Below, piece after piece: positions 10,401 through 18,573 of a stretch of DNA of 64,000 bases. The number at the start of each line of letters is the position of its first letter. The stretch's first letter is position 1. The translations under genes were made by a program, and so were the position numbers. Below the pieces are notes generated by a model that saw only the letters and a list, made by a program, of their open reading frames with translations, did no database searches and was not told the origin of the DNA. Origin of the DNA: Sphingopyxis sp. MSC1_008 (GTDB lineage: Bacteria; Pseudomonadota; Alphaproteobacteria; Sphingomonadales; Sphingomonadaceae); NCBI RefSeq assembly GCF_023197165.1, contig NZ_JALPRD010000001.1:62001-126000 (forward strand), in the 5' to 3' direction.

Positions 10401-10424
10401 GCAGGGGTCAGGTTCAGCTTCTAA
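7416..10424 (+). CDS. TonB-dependent receptor of the glucan locus
   Basis: Outer-membrane beta-barrel importer, 1002 residues from the ATG at 7416. That start was chosen because GGAGGA sits 7 nt upstream; GTG 7401 and ATG 7410 are in frame but lie within or before that site. Signal peptide ends near AVAQEAP. The TonB box region EIVVTGIRASL follows, then a plug domain (SLQRITGVSIDRN, TVRGFGPEFN, SSRSFDFANL) and a 22-strand-type barrel ending in Phe (RFSF). Extracellular loops carry Cys pairs (the loops with PGCSAPSP..NNCQ and QTCSNP..GTCLAE), probably disulfides. This SusC-independent proteobacterial receptor class typically imports oligosaccharides. The GH16 and GH3 enzymes downstream suggest beta-glucan fragments as ligand. 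Two LacI-like operators cover its promoter. Confidence 0.93.
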   Translation: MRASQKQWFAKFLVGTSALSLMGMAQSAVAQEAPAEGEVNGDEIVVTGIRASLAASADIKREAQGVVDAISAEDIGKFPDTNLAESLQRITGVSIDRNNGEGSLVTVRGFGPEFNLVTVNGRQVPTATIGDGGSAPSSRSFDFANLASEGIAGVEVYKSGRATIESGGIGSTINIRTPRPLDNPGLRGSIAVKGVYDSSRNKGNPITPEVSGILSSTFADDTIGIMIAGSYQKRKSSTNSANVGYRDGYLGSENNWGSLAQPGTAGAANITNRPDPTDVYQVPQNASYDLNDIDRERINGQAVLQFRPSDNLTATVDYIYSRNTVETRNSNVGVWFNHGDTSSAWTDGPVAGPLFYTERFGPPDPGCSAPSPAPPNNCQVGKDLSYSGALQENRAENNSLGFNLEWKGPDGVTVELDAHHSTAEVKPVNNFGSSMSLGNAVFGVANQTINFENDLPVISYGMHPGIDPLNTALITPTGNAFRNAYFRNRIDQVQLRGKYDHDGGFLDSIDFGVSYVDSKVRSAFGTIQNDDTWGGAGPASDIPDDIFSLVTLPDKFPGLARDGMIQSFYTFDFERMAGLIEQNYQTCSNPATGTAQPGTCLAEFNTDRRISEKTLAPYLQVATVFDLFQNPAHFVAGIRYETTDIASSALVPVPVTTTWVGENEFNVIFSPDEQFTRFKGSYNNWLPAFDLDVSPMDNVKLRASYSHTITRADYASMQGGRSLDTLFRIGGGTGALGNPGLIPYKSKNIDLSAEWYYAPTSYVSAGYFHKDVSNFISSTRVDYSAPGITTPENGPRWQAALAALPPNPTVGDIRQYILNNFPDSVSGNTILAAPGDPEVNFEITTPVNSDQTATIEGWEFALQHSFWDTGFGVILNYTIVNGDATYDNTKPASVAVPQFALTGLSDSANAVAYYDKNGLQARVAWNWRDEFLQGSGPNPTYIEEYWQIDASASYEFIPGLTAFVEAINLTGEGRRGHTRHKNNVTFVQPGFARYAAGVRFSF

Positions 10425-10456
10425 GGCGGGTGGGCCACTTCCGCCGGGTCGCAGGC

Positions 10457-10490
10457 AAGAGGGTCGCGCCTTTCGGGGTGCGGCTCTTTT
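10457..10490 (+). terminator. Probable terminator hairpin after the TonB receptor gene
   Basis: AAGAG and GCGCC on the left pair with GGTGC and CTCTT on the right across an interior loop, followed by a short T run (CTTTTG). Placed 32 nt after the receptor stop. The stem is imperfect, so read-through into the halogenase gene is plausible. Confidence 0.45.
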
Positions 10491-10529
10491 GCGTGACGGC
10501 GGCGGTGGGTTGGCTTAGGATCGACGGTA

Positions 10530-12059
10530 ATGGATAGCGCGATCGAGAGGGTTGTCATCGTGGGCGGCGGCACCGCCGGCTGGCTCGCGGCTTGCCTCCT
10601 CGCCAGCGCGCGCCGCGCCGCAAAGCTCGACGTCACGCTGATCGAGGCGCCCGACATCCCGACCATCGGCGTCGGTGAGGGCACCTGGCCGACGATGCGC
10701 GCGACGCTGGCATCGATTGGAATCGACGAGGGTGAATTTCTTGCCGCGTGCGACGGATCGTTCAAGCAGGGGTCGCGGTTCGACGGCTGGGTGACCGGCG
10801 CCGAGGACGACCGCTACCTGCACCCGTTCACGCCGCCGCCAGCCGCGCCGACCACCGAATTGCTCGCCGCCTGGCAGGCGGGGGCGCCGGACTTGCCGTT
10901 CGCGGCGGCAATGACCGCGCAGGCGCATGTCTGCGCGGCCGATCTCGCCCCACGCCAGCGTGCGATGCCCAACTATCAGGGGGCGGCGAATTACGCCTAT
11001 CACCTCGATGCGGGGAAGTTTGCGGCGCTGCTTTCGGCGCATGCGGTCCAGCGGCTCGGGGTGCGCCATATAGCGGACCATGTTGTCGATGTGGCGCGCG
11101 ACGGTGCAGGCGGCATCGCATCGGTCGCGACGCGCCAGAACGGCGATATTGCGGGCGACCTGTTCATCGATTGCAGTGGGCATGCGGCGCTGCTGATTGG
11201 CAATCATCTTGGCGTCGAGTGGATCGATCGCGGCGATGTCCTGTTCAACGACCGCGCGCTCGCGGCGCAGGTTCCGGTTGCCCCGGGAAGCCCGATCGCG
11301 TCGCAGACGGTATCGACCGCGCATGCGGCGGGCTGGATCTGGGACATCGGCCTGCCGGGCCGGCGCGGCATCGGCTGCGTCTATGCCAGCCGCTTCATGG
11401 ACGACGATGCCGCCGAGGCGACGCTGCGCGCCTATATCGCGCGCGTCCTGCCCGATGCGCCCGACGTGCCGGCGCGGCGGCTGACCTTTCCGACCGGGCA
11501 TCGCGCGCGGTTCTGGGAGGGCAATTGCGTCGCAATCGGCCTGTCGGCGGGTTTCATCGAGCCACTCGAGGCGTCGGCGATCGTGATGATCGAATTGTCG
11601 CTGAAGGCGCTCATCGACAATTTCCCGGCACGTCGCGCGGCGATGCCGATCCACTCCGATCGCTTCAACGAGCTATTCCGCTATCGCTGGGATCGCATCG
11701 TCGAGTTCCTCAAGCTCCACTATGCGCTCAGCCGGCGCGATGAGCCCTATTGGCTTGCGCAGCGTGACGCCGCGCATATGCCATCACACCTCTCGGAGAT
11801 GCTGGAGCTCTGGCGCGACCAGCCGCCGTCGGCATGGGATTTCCCGCGCGTCGACGAGATTTTCTCGGCCGAAAGTCACCAATATATCCTCTATGGCATG
11901 GGCTATCCGGTGCCCGCCGATCTACCCGCGAGCGAGCGCGCGACCGCCTTGCTCGCCGAGAACCGGCAGCGCGCCCGTGCGCTCGCCGCGGCGCTGCCCG
12001 CCCATCGCGACTATCTCGACGCCCTCGCGCCCGGTGCCCCTAGCGCCGCGGCGCGATAG
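10530..12059 (+). CDS. Tryptophan halogenase-like flavoprotein (first copy)
   Basis: 509 residues. Flavin-dependent halogenases use FADH2, O2 and halide to make an oxidant that attacks aromatic rings. The FAD-binding GGGTAGW is at 12-18, the catalytic lysine equivalent is K79 in [11 protein letters not shown] (the PrnA position), and the catalytic Glu in GFIEPLEAS is E347. The halogenase signature WxWxIP is degenerate here: WIWDIGLP (269-276), with an extra residue before the Pro. Members of this family next to TonB receptors and SapC have no proven substrate, and free tryptophan halogenation should not be assumed. A TAGGAT hexamer and AGGA lie just upstream. SapC follows after 12 nt, so the two are probably cotranscribed. 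Confidence 0.88.
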   Translation: MDSAIERVVIVGGGTAGWLAACLLASARRAAKLDVTLIEAPDIPTIGVGEGTWPTMRATLASIGIDEGEFLAACDGSFKQGSRFDGWVTGAEDDRYLHPFTPPPAAPTTELLAAWQAGAPDLPFAAAMTAQAHVCAADLAPRQRAMPNYQGAANYAYHLDAGKFAALLSAHAVQRLGVRHIADHVVDVARDGAGGIASVATRQNGDIAGDLFIDCSGHAALLIGNHLGVEWIDRGDVLFNDRALAAQVPVAPGSPIASQTVSTAHAAGWIWDIGLPGRRGIGCVYASRFMDDDAAEATLRAYIARVLPDAPDVPARRLTFPTGHRARFWEGNCVAIGLSAGFIEPLEASAIVMIELSLKALIDNFPARRAAMPIHSDRFNELFRYRWDRIVEFLKLHYALSRRDEPYWLAQRDAAHMPSHLSEMLELWRDQPPSAWDFPRVDEIFSAESHQYILYGMGYPVPADLPASERATALLAENRQRARALAAALPAHRDYLDALAPGAPSAAAR

Positions 12060-12071
12060 GAAAGGAATTTG

Positions 12072-12791
12072 ATGACTCGTCACGCCGTCCTCGACAACAA
12101 GACCCACCGCGACCTGCGCATCCTGACCGACGCGGGGGCGGACCTCGGCGACGACATCATGGCGACGCTGACGGTGCCGAGCGAATTCCGGCGCGTGCAG
12201 GCGCATTTCCCGATCCTCTTTCGCCGCGAAACCGGGCGCGAGGAATTTACGGCGCTGGCGATGTTCGGTTTCGAGAATGGCGAGAATCTGTTTCTCGACG
12301 GGGATCGCTGGGACGCGCGCTATCGCCCGCTGTCGGCCGCGATCCAGCCGTTCCTGATCGGGCGTTCGGCGGGTGGCGACGGTCCGGGGCAGATCCATAT
12401 CGATATGGACCACCCGCGCATCGCCGCGACGGGCGAGGGCATTCGGCTGTTCGATGCCGACGGCATGGCGACGCCCTATCTCGACGACGTCGCCGGGCGG
12501 CTCGGCGATCTCGATGAAGGCCATCGCGAGAGCGGCGCCTTTTACGACGCGTTGCTCGCCTATGACCTGCTCGAACCTTTCAGTCTCGAAGTCACGCTCG
12601 ACGACGGATCGATCCATTCGCTCGTCGGCTTCCACATCATCGACGAGGCCAAGCTGCGTGCGCTCGATGGCGAGGCGCTTGGCGCGCTCCACGCTGCGGG
12701 GCATTTGATGCCGATGTTCATGGCGGTCGCCTCGCTGTCGCAGCTGTCGGTGCTCGTTGCGCGCAAGAACCGCAGGCTGGCCGGTGGCTGA
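12072..12791 (+). CDS. SapC family protein
   Basis: 239 residues from ATG 12072, with AAAGGAA 5 nt upstream. SapC (PF07277) proteins are named after the Campylobacter S-layer locus but are cytosolic-looking; this one has no signal peptide or membrane helix. Recognisable features are the N-terminal HAVLDNKTHRDLRI-type strand, the PIVFRRE-like segment FPILFRRETGREEF, FENGENLFLDGDRW, and the C-terminal GHLMPMFMAVASLSQL. Proteins of this family occur with halogenase-like and cupin proteins in TonB-receptor loci of Caulobacter, Xanthomonas and sphingomonads; their biochemical role is unknown. The cupin gene overlaps its end by 8 nt. Confidence 0.9.
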   Translation: MTRHAVLDNKTHRDLRILTDAGADLGDDIMATLTVPSEFRRVQAHFPILFRRETGREEFTALAMFGFENGENLFLDGDRWDARYRPLSAAIQPFLIGRSAGGDGPGQIHIDMDHPRIAATGEGIRLFDADGMATPYLDDVAGRLGDLDEGHRESGAFYDALLAYDLLEPFSLEVTLDDGSIHSLVGFHIIDEAKLRALDGEALGALHAAGHLMPMFMAVASLSQLSVLVARKNRRLAGG

Positions 12792-13815
12792 GCGCGACCG
12801 CGCCATATATGACCGCCTCGCGCCGGTGCCCGAGCTCGAGTGGAATAAGGGGGCAGGGCTCGACGCGTTGCTGGAAGGCGCGCGCGAGCCCTTTGTCCTG
12901 CGCGGATTGGTAAGGGACTGGCCGCTGGTCGAGGCGGGCAAAAGGTCGGCGCGCGACGCGCGGCACTATCTGCTGGGTCATGCGCGCGACCGTCCGTTCA
13001 AAGTGTCGATCGGTGCGCCCGGGCACGATGGCCGGCTGTTCTACGATGCCGAGATGGAAATGAATTTCCGGGTAGGGACGGGCAAACTCGCCGACATCTT
13101 CGGCGGCATCGATACGGCCGAAGAACGGAGCGAAAACCGCACCGTCTATCTCGCCTCGATCGATATCCCGTCGCATTTCGACGGCCTCGACGAAGCGAAC
13201 TCGGTCGATCTTGGCGACCGCGATCCGCTGAAGAGCATCTGGATCGGTACGCGCACGCAGATCGCGGCGCACAATGATTTTCCCGACAATCTGGCCTGCT
13301 GCGCCGTCGGTCGGCGCCGTTTCACGCTGTTTCCGCCGAGCGCCTTTCGCGACCTCTATCTCGGCCCGATCGACAACACGCCCGCGGGGCGTGTCGTCAG
13401 CATGGTCGATTTCGATGCGCCCGATCTGGCCGCACATCCGCGCTTCGTCGATGCGATGGCCGAAGCGCAGACGGTCGAGCTCGATCCCGGCGATGCGATC
13501 TTCATTCCGTCAATGTGGTGGCACCATGTCGAAGGGCTCGAGGGTTTCAACATCCTGGTCAATTATTGGTGGCGGCGCACTCCGGCCTGGCTCGGCCAGC
13601 CGCAGGCGGCGCTCAACCACGCGATTCTCGCGATCCGCGATCTGCCCCCCGAAGACAAGGCGATCTGGCGCGAGCAGTTCGACCATTATGTCTTCGACAA
13701 CGACGACCGCGTCACCGATCATATTCCCGAAACCGCGCGCAGCATCCTCGCCCCGCTCACGTCCGAGACGGCGGGCCGACTGCGCGCCTTCTTGCTGAGG
13801 GCTTTGAGTAAATGA
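12784..13815 (+). CDS. Cupin-like/JmjC-type Fe(II)/2-oxoglutarate oxygenase
   Basis: 343 residues from the GTG at 12784, overlapping sapC by 8 nt. Cupin_8 (JmjC-like) fold. The facial triad is visible as H163-x-D165 in AAHNDFPDN and a distal His at 247/248 in SMWWHHVEG. RRRFTLFPP (177-185) supplies the usual basic residue for 2-oxoglutarate. The FVLRGLVRDWPLV segment near the N-terminus is typical of the FIH/JMJD subgroup, which hydroxylate protein side chains or RNA. Its place between SapC and two halogenase-like flavoproteins suggests the group modifies a common target, but this is inference. It ends in an ATGA overlap with the second halogenase gene. Confidence 0.87.
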   Translation: MAERDRAIYDRLAPVPELEWNKGAGLDALLEGAREPFVLRGLVRDWPLVEAGKRSARDARHYLLGHARDRPFKVSIGAPGHDGRLFYDAEMEMNFRVGTGKLADIFGGIDTAEERSENRTVYLASIDIPSHFDGLDEANSVDLGDRDPLKSIWIGTRTQIAAHNDFPDNLACCAVGRRRFTLFPPSAFRDLYLGPIDNTPAGRVVSMVDFDAPDLAAHPRFVDAMAEAQTVELDPGDAIFIPSMWWHHVEGLEGFNILVNYWWRRTPAWLGQPQAALNHAILAIRDLPPEDKAIWREQFDHYVFDNDDRVTDHIPETARSILAPLTSETAGRLRAFLLRALSK

Positions 13816-15311
13816 GCGACAAGAAACCTGTGCAGCGTGTCGTCATCGCGGGCGGGGGTACTGCCGGCTGGATGATGGCGGCGGCGATCGCCCGCACCAT
13901 GGGCCCGACCGTCGACCTGACGCTCGTCGAATCCGAACAGATCGGAACGATAGGGGTCGGCGAGTCCACCATCCCGCCGCTCGTCAATTTCAACCGCATC
14001 CTCGGCATTCCCGAGCCCGAATTCATGCGTGCGACACAGGCGACCTTCAAGCTCGGCATCCTGTTCGACAACTGGAAGCACGACGGCGACAGCTATTTTC
14101 ATAGCTTTGGCCTCTCCGGAAAGGATCACTGGTCCGCGGGCTTCCAGCATTTCTGGCTCAACGCGCGCGCGCGTGGGCATGAACAGCCGTACAGCGATTA
14201 TTGCCTCGAACTCGTCGCGGGGATGGAAGGCAAGTTCGCGCATCTTCCCGAAGAGCGGATGAACTATGCCTATCATGTCGATGCGACGCTTTACGGGCGT
14301 TTCCTGCGCAAGCTGGCCGAGGCCGACGGCTGCAAGCGCGTCGAGGGCAAGATCGCGCGCGTCGAATTGAACAGCGAAAATGGCGATATCGCCGCGTTGC
14401 ATCTCGACGGCGACCGGCGCGTCGAAGGCGACATGTTCGTCGATTGTACCGGCTTTCGCGGCCTGCTGATCGATGGCGCGCTGCATGCGGGGTTCGAGGA
14501 CTGGAGCCACTGGCTGCCGAACGACAGCGCGATCGCGGTGCAGTCGAAGCACCAGCGCCAGCCGCAGCCCTATACGCAGGCGATCGCGCATGATGCCGGG
14601 TGGCAATGGCGCATCCCGCTGCAACATCGCATGGGCGCGGGCATCGTGTATTCGAGCGGCTATCTGTCGCGCGACGAAGCCTATGACCGGCTGATGAGCA
14701 GCGTCGGCGAGCCGTTGATCGAACCCTTCGACATCAAGTTCAAGGGCGGCGTGCGGCGCAAGCAATGGTTCCGCAACTGCGTCGCGGTGGGCCTCGCGGG
14801 GGGTTTTGTCGAGCCGCTCGAGGCGACGACCGTGCACCTGATCCAGCGCGCTGTGCTGCGCTTTATCCGGCTGATGCCGAACGGGCGCGTCAGCGAACGC
14901 GACGCACAGGAATTCAACGACCAGCAGCGGCTCGACATCGAGCAGATCCGCGACTTCGTCGTGCTGCATTACAAGGCGACCAACCGCCGCGACAGCCCCT
15001 TCTGGCGCCATGTCGCCAACATGCCGATCCCGGACTCGTTGCAGCAAAAGATCGAGCTGTTCCGCGAAACCGGCCGCGTGTTCCGCAAATATGAGGAATT
15101 GTTCGCGGAAAATAGCTGGGTGCAGGTGATGATGGGGCAGGGCATCGAGCCGCAGTCCTATCACCCGATCGCCGACAAGCTGCGCGACGACGAGGTCGAG
15201 CGGCTGTTCCAGTCGATCCGCGACAATATTGCCCAGACGGTCGCGACGCTGCCCGAGCATCACGCCTATGTCGCGCGTTATTGCGGAGCGGAGGAACCGA
15301 AGGCGGCATGA
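13812..15311 (+). CDS. Tryptophan halogenase-like flavoprotein (second copy)
   Basis: 499 residues, starting in the ATGA overlap with the cupin gene. All family landmarks are intact: GGGTAGW (14-20), the GVGESTIPPL loop (48-57), K80 in ATFKLGILF, the full WxWxIP signature as WQWRIP (264-269), and PLEATT with E337. It is clearly a paralogue of the copy at 10530 but diverged; here the signature motif is canonical. No flavin reductase is encoded nearby, so FADH2 must come from elsewhere. Coupled by ATGA overlap to the GH16 gene, placing it in the same transcript. Confidence 0.9.
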   Translation: MSDKKPVQRVVIAGGGTAGWMMAAAIARTMGPTVDLTLVESEQIGTIGVGESTIPPLVNFNRILGIPEPEFMRATQATFKLGILFDNWKHDGDSYFHSFGLSGKDHWSAGFQHFWLNARARGHEQPYSDYCLELVAGMEGKFAHLPEERMNYAYHVDATLYGRFLRKLAEADGCKRVEGKIARVELNSENGDIAALHLDGDRRVEGDMFVDCTGFRGLLIDGALHAGFEDWSHWLPNDSAIAVQSKHQRQPQPYTQAIAHDAGWQWRIPLQHRMGAGIVYSSGYLSRDEAYDRLMSSVGEPLIEPFDIKFKGGVRRKQWFRNCVAVGLAGGFVEPLEATTVHLIQRAVLRFIRLMPNGRVSERDAQEFNDQQRLDIEQIRDFVVLHYKATNRRDSPFWRHVANMPIPDSLQQKIELFRETGRVFRKYEELFAENSWVQVMMGQGIEPQSYHPIADKLRDDEVERLFQSIRDNIAQTVATLPEHHAYVARYCGAEEPKAA

Positions 15312-16231
15312 TCAGTGCCGCCGCGATCCTGATGCTGGCGGCGCCCGCGCCCGCCGACGGCGGCTGGCGGCTCGTCTGGTCGGACGAGTTCGACGGCGCG
15401 GCGATCGACCGCGGCAAATGGGATTTCGACGTCGATTGCTGGGGCGGCGGCAATAACGAACGGCAATGCTACACCGACAAGCGTAGCAATGCCGCGGTCG
15501 AGGACGGCAAGCTGGTCATCACCGCGCGCAAGGAGAAGGCGACGGGGCCAGCCTTTCCGCTGGCACAGCGCGGCGATCCGGCCAAGGCAAAGGCAGAGGC
15601 GACACGCCAGTTTACATCGGCCCGTCTCGTCACGCGCGGCAAGGCGGCATGGACCTATGGCAAGATCGAGGTGCGCGCCAAGCTGCCGCAGGGGCAGGGG
15701 ACGTGGCCCGCGATCTGGATGCTGCCCGAGACCAATCATTATGGCACCTGGGCCGCCTCGGGTGAGATCGACATATTGGAGGCGGTGAACCTGGGCGTGC
15801 GGTGCGACACGTGCAAGGGCGGGATCGAGAACCGCATTCTCGGTACGCTGCATTTCGGCGGGCAGTGGCCCGACAACCAGCATAAGGGCGACGAGACCGC
15901 GCTCCCGGCGCCGCTCGACGGGTTCCACGTCTTCGGCATCGTCTGGCAAAAGGGCCAGATTGTCTGGACGATCGACGGCAAGCCCTATGCGACGCGGATT
16001 GCGAGCGAGTGGTCGACGAGTGGATCGACCGATTCCGCGGCGCCGTTCGACCGCCCCTTTCACCTGATCCTGAACCTCGCGGTCGGCGGCGGGCTTGCTG
16101 AAGACCGGGGGATGAGGGGAGTGGATGAAAGCGGCTATCCGAAAATTATGGAAATAGATTGGGTTCGCGTCTGGCAATGTGGGAACGATGGCGTTAGCGA
16201 TTGCGGCAGTACGGGGGATCAAGAACGATAA
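15308..16231 (+). CDS. Secreted GH16 family beta-glucanase
   Basis: 307 residues with a short signal peptide (cleavage near PAPADGG). GH16 enzymes are retaining endo-glycosidases; the laminarinase-like branch cuts beta-1,3 or mixed-linkage glucans. The catalytic motif is GEIDILEAV with nucleophile E153, D155 and acid/base E158. WSDEFDG near the N-terminus and the GTWPAIWMLP strand are diagnostic. DCWGGGNNERQCYTD supports the laminarinase subgroup. The start is the ATG in the ATGA overlap with the halogenase gene. It would release oligosaccharides for the TonB receptor upstream. Substrate is inferred from motif and context. Confidence 0.93.
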   Translation: MISAAAILMLAAPAPADGGWRLVWSDEFDGAAIDRGKWDFDVDCWGGGNNERQCYTDKRSNAAVEDGKLVITARKEKATGPAFPLAQRGDPAKAKAEATRQFTSARLVTRGKAAWTYGKIEVRAKLPQGQGTWPAIWMLPETNHYGTWAASGEIDILEAVNLGVRCDTCKGGIENRILGTLHFGGQWPDNQHKGDETALPAPLDGFHVFGIVWQKGQIVWTIDGKPYATRIASEWSTSGSTDSAAPFDRPFHLILNLAVGGGLAEDRGMRGVDESGYPKIMEIDWVRVWQCGNDGVSDCGSTGDQER

Positions 16232-17295
16232 TGGGGCGTCGGCGGCAGTCGGTAACGATCAAGCATGTTGCAGCCGACGCGGGGGTGTCGCTGCAGACGG
16301 TGAGCCGCGTCATCAACAACGAGCCCAATGTCCGCCCCGAAATGAAGGAGCGGGTGCAGGCGTCGATCGACAAGCTCGGTTACGTTCCCTCGATCGCGGC
16401 GCAGCGGATGAGCGGGTCGCGCTCCTATCTGATCCTCGCGATCAACGACCGCGAGCGCACGATCGCCGACTGGCAGGGGCGACAGGGGGTCGACTGGGTC
16501 GATCAGATGCTGCTCGGCGGGATGCTGAAATGCGCCGAATATGGCTACCGCATGATCTTCGAGCTCGTCGATACGCACAATGATCATGTCGAGCGCGAAC
16601 TGCGTGCAGCGATTGCGGCGCTGCAGCCCGACGGCGTCATCCTGACCCCGCCGCATTCGGACAATCCGCTGATCGTCGGGCTGCTCGACCAGCAGAAGAT
16701 CCCGTTCGCGCGCATCGGATCGCGCGGCGGCGCGGCGGGCATTGCGCTGACGATGGACGATGAAGGATCGGCGCGGCGCGCGACGCGGCACCTGATCGAC
16801 CTTGGCCACCGGCGCATCGGGTTCATTCCGGGCTCGCCCGAATATAGCCTCAGCCGCTGGCGCATCGACGGCTGGAAAGGCGAAATGGCGGCCGCCGGCC
16901 TCGCCACCGATGGACTGCTTGCCGAGGGCGATTTCACCTATGCGTCGGGCGCCGCCGCGGCGCGGCACTTGCTGGGCGGCGCCAGTCCGCCCACGGCGAT
17001 CATAGCGAGCAGCGACCAGATGGCGCTCGCGACGCTGGAGGTTGCACGCGACCTCGGTGTCGATGTGCCGGGGCAATTGTCGATCGTCAGTTTCGACAAC
17101 ACCCCGGTCGTCCGCTTCACCCAGCCGGCGCTGACCGCGGTCGACCAGCCGGTCGCCGAAACCGCGTCGCGCGCGGTCGAACTGATCATCGCGGCGCAGC
17201 GCGGGGCGCCGCGGCCGACCGAACCGACGCGTGTTCAGGGCGGCCTCGTCCAGCGCGGATCGACCGCCGCGCCGCCTGTCGCCGTCCATGGCTGA
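16231..17295 (+). CDS. LacI family transcriptional regulator
   Basis: 354 residues. The N-terminal helix-turn-helix (about 8-35: TIKHVAADAGVSLQTVSRV) and hinge helix (SIAAQRMSG) are canonical, followed by a periplasmic-binding-protein-like sugar sensor domain (GHRRIGFIPG, ASSDQMALA, SFDNTPVVRFTQPALTAVDQP). The ATG shares one base with the GH16 stop (TAATG), and the MFS gene overlaps its end by 8 nt, so the regulator is in the locus it probably controls. Likely targets are the TGnnAACGTTnnCA sites before the TonB receptor and GH3 genes, with a glucan-derived oligosaccharide as inducer. Confidence 0.94.
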   Translation: MGRRRQSVTIKHVAADAGVSLQTVSRVINNEPNVRPEMKERVQASIDKLGYVPSIAAQRMSGSRSYLILAINDRERTIADWQGRQGVDWVDQMLLGGMLKCAEYGYRMIFELVDTHNDHVERELRAAIAALQPDGVILTPPHSDNPLIVGLLDQQKIPFARIGSRGGAAGIALTMDDEGSARRATRHLIDLGHRRIGFIPGSPEYSLSRWRIDGWKGEMAAAGLATDGLLAEGDFTYASGAAAARHLLGGASPPTAIIASSDQMALATLEVARDLGVDVPGQLSIVSFDNTPVVRFTQPALTAVDQPVAETASRAVELIIAAQRGAPRPTEPTRVQGGLVQRGSTAAPPVAVHG

Positions 17296-18484
17296 TGCCG
17301 GGACCCCGCGCCGCCAGTCTCTCCCGTTCCTCCTGCTTTATGCGCTCGCGTCGGCGGGCGGAGCGATAGCCTATGTTCCCTTCCTGACGATCTGGCTACC
17401 CGGGCGCATGACCCAGCTCGCCGGGACCGCCGACGTGCAGACGCTGGGATATGTCACCTTTTTCGGCGCCGTCGCGGCGAGCGCCGGCGGCATCGGTTTC
17501 GGCTGGCTCAGCGACGTGACGCGCAACCGGCGCGGCTGGATATTGGCGGGGCTGGTCCTGACGATCGCCTTGCTGCTGGTAGTTCCGCTGGCGCATAATA
17601 TATGGTCGCTCGTCGCGATCATCGTCGCATGGCAGCTCACGCTCAACATGATGCTCGGGCCGCTCGCGGCATGGGCGGGCGACTGCGTTCCTGACGAGCA
17701 AAAGGGGCTGCTCGGGGGGCTGCTCGCCTTTTCGCCCGCGCTTGGCGGCTGGTCGGGATGGCTCGTCACCTGGCCGGGGCTGGTGTCGGCGGAGCAGCGG
17801 CTGGTGGTCATCGCGCTGCTCGTGGCAAGCGCCGTCCTGCCGGTGCTGCTGCTCGGCCGCCCGCGCGCCTTCCCCGATCTCACCGCGCCGCCCCCGGCAC
17901 GCGCGGTTGGCGAGGCGCAGCGGCGGCCGACCGGCCCGGCGGTGCGGATGTGGCTCGCGCGCCTGCTCGTCCAGATCGCCGAGGCGGCGCTGTTCGCCTA
18001 TCTCTATTTCTGGTTCCGTTCGATCGATCCCGGGATGCACGACAATGAAAAGGCGCGATTGTTCGGCATGGCGCTGACGATCGCGATCCCGATCGCGCTG
18101 GCGGCCGGCCGCTGGGCCGACCGCAACGACCGGCCCTTCGTGCCGCTTGTCGCTGCCGCGGCGGTGTCGAGCCTCGGAATGGTCGGGATGGCGCTGGCGA
18201 CGGGGCTCGACGCGGCGAAGGCGAGCTATCTCGTCTTCGGCATCGCCTCGACGGTGTTCCTGTCGCTTCACAGCAGCCAGACGCTGCGCATCCTGCCACG
18301 GTCGGACCGGCGCGGGCGCGACCTGGGCATCTTCAACCTGACCAATACCGTGCCGTCGCTGATCATGCCGTGGCTGACGATCTCGCTCGTCCCGGGTTTC
18401 GGGTTCGACGCGCTTTTCCTGCTGCTCGCGGCGCTCTCCGCGATCGCGGTGCTGCTGCTCGCGACGATGCCGCGCCTGCGTTGA
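17288..18484 (+). CDS. MFS transporter in the glucan locus
   Basis: 398 residues with about 12 hydrophobic segments and a typical loop 2-3 motif GWLSDVTRNRRG. The start at 17288 overlaps the LacI gene by 8 nt. The subfamily is not certain; the sequence resembles MFS_1-like sugar or nucleoside permeases. Position suggests import of sugar across the inner membrane, complementing the second MFS gene at 21101. The GH3 gene follows after 89 nt with its own operator-like site, so a separate promoter probably begins there. Confidence 0.85.
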   Translation: MADAGTPRRQSLPFLLLYALASAGGAIAYVPFLTIWLPGRMTQLAGTADVQTLGYVTFFGAVAASAGGIGFGWLSDVTRNRRGWILAGLVLTIALLLVVPLAHNIWSLVAIIVAWQLTLNMMLGPLAAWAGDCVPDEQKGLLGGLLAFSPALGGWSGWLVTWPGLVSAEQRLVVIALLVASAVLPVLLLGRPRAFPDLTAPPPARAVGEAQRRPTGPAVRMWLARLLVQIAEAALFAYLYFWFRSIDPGMHDNEKARLFGMALTIAIPIALAAGRWADRNDRPFVPLVAAAAVSSLGMVGMALATGLDAAKASYLVFGIASTVFLSLHSSQTLRILPRSDRRGRDLGIFNLTNTVPSLIMPWLTISLVPGFGFDALFLLLAALSAIAVLLLATMPRLR

Positions 18485-18539
18485 TATAGCCCGAAAACAG
18501 AGCGCTTGCTTTCAGCCACCCACTATGCGAAGTGAAACT

Positions 18540-18553
18540 TGATAACGTTCACA
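18540..18553. promoter_or_regulatory. LacI-type operator-like site O3 before the GH3 gene
   Basis: TGATAACGTTCACA fits TGnnAACGTTnnCA and shares 13 consecutive bases with O2 upstream of the TonB receptor. Located 20 nt before the GH3 start codon. No convincing -35/-10 pair was identified around it. Confidence 0.65.
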
Positions 18554-18573
18554 ATAGAGGGATGGGAGAGACG

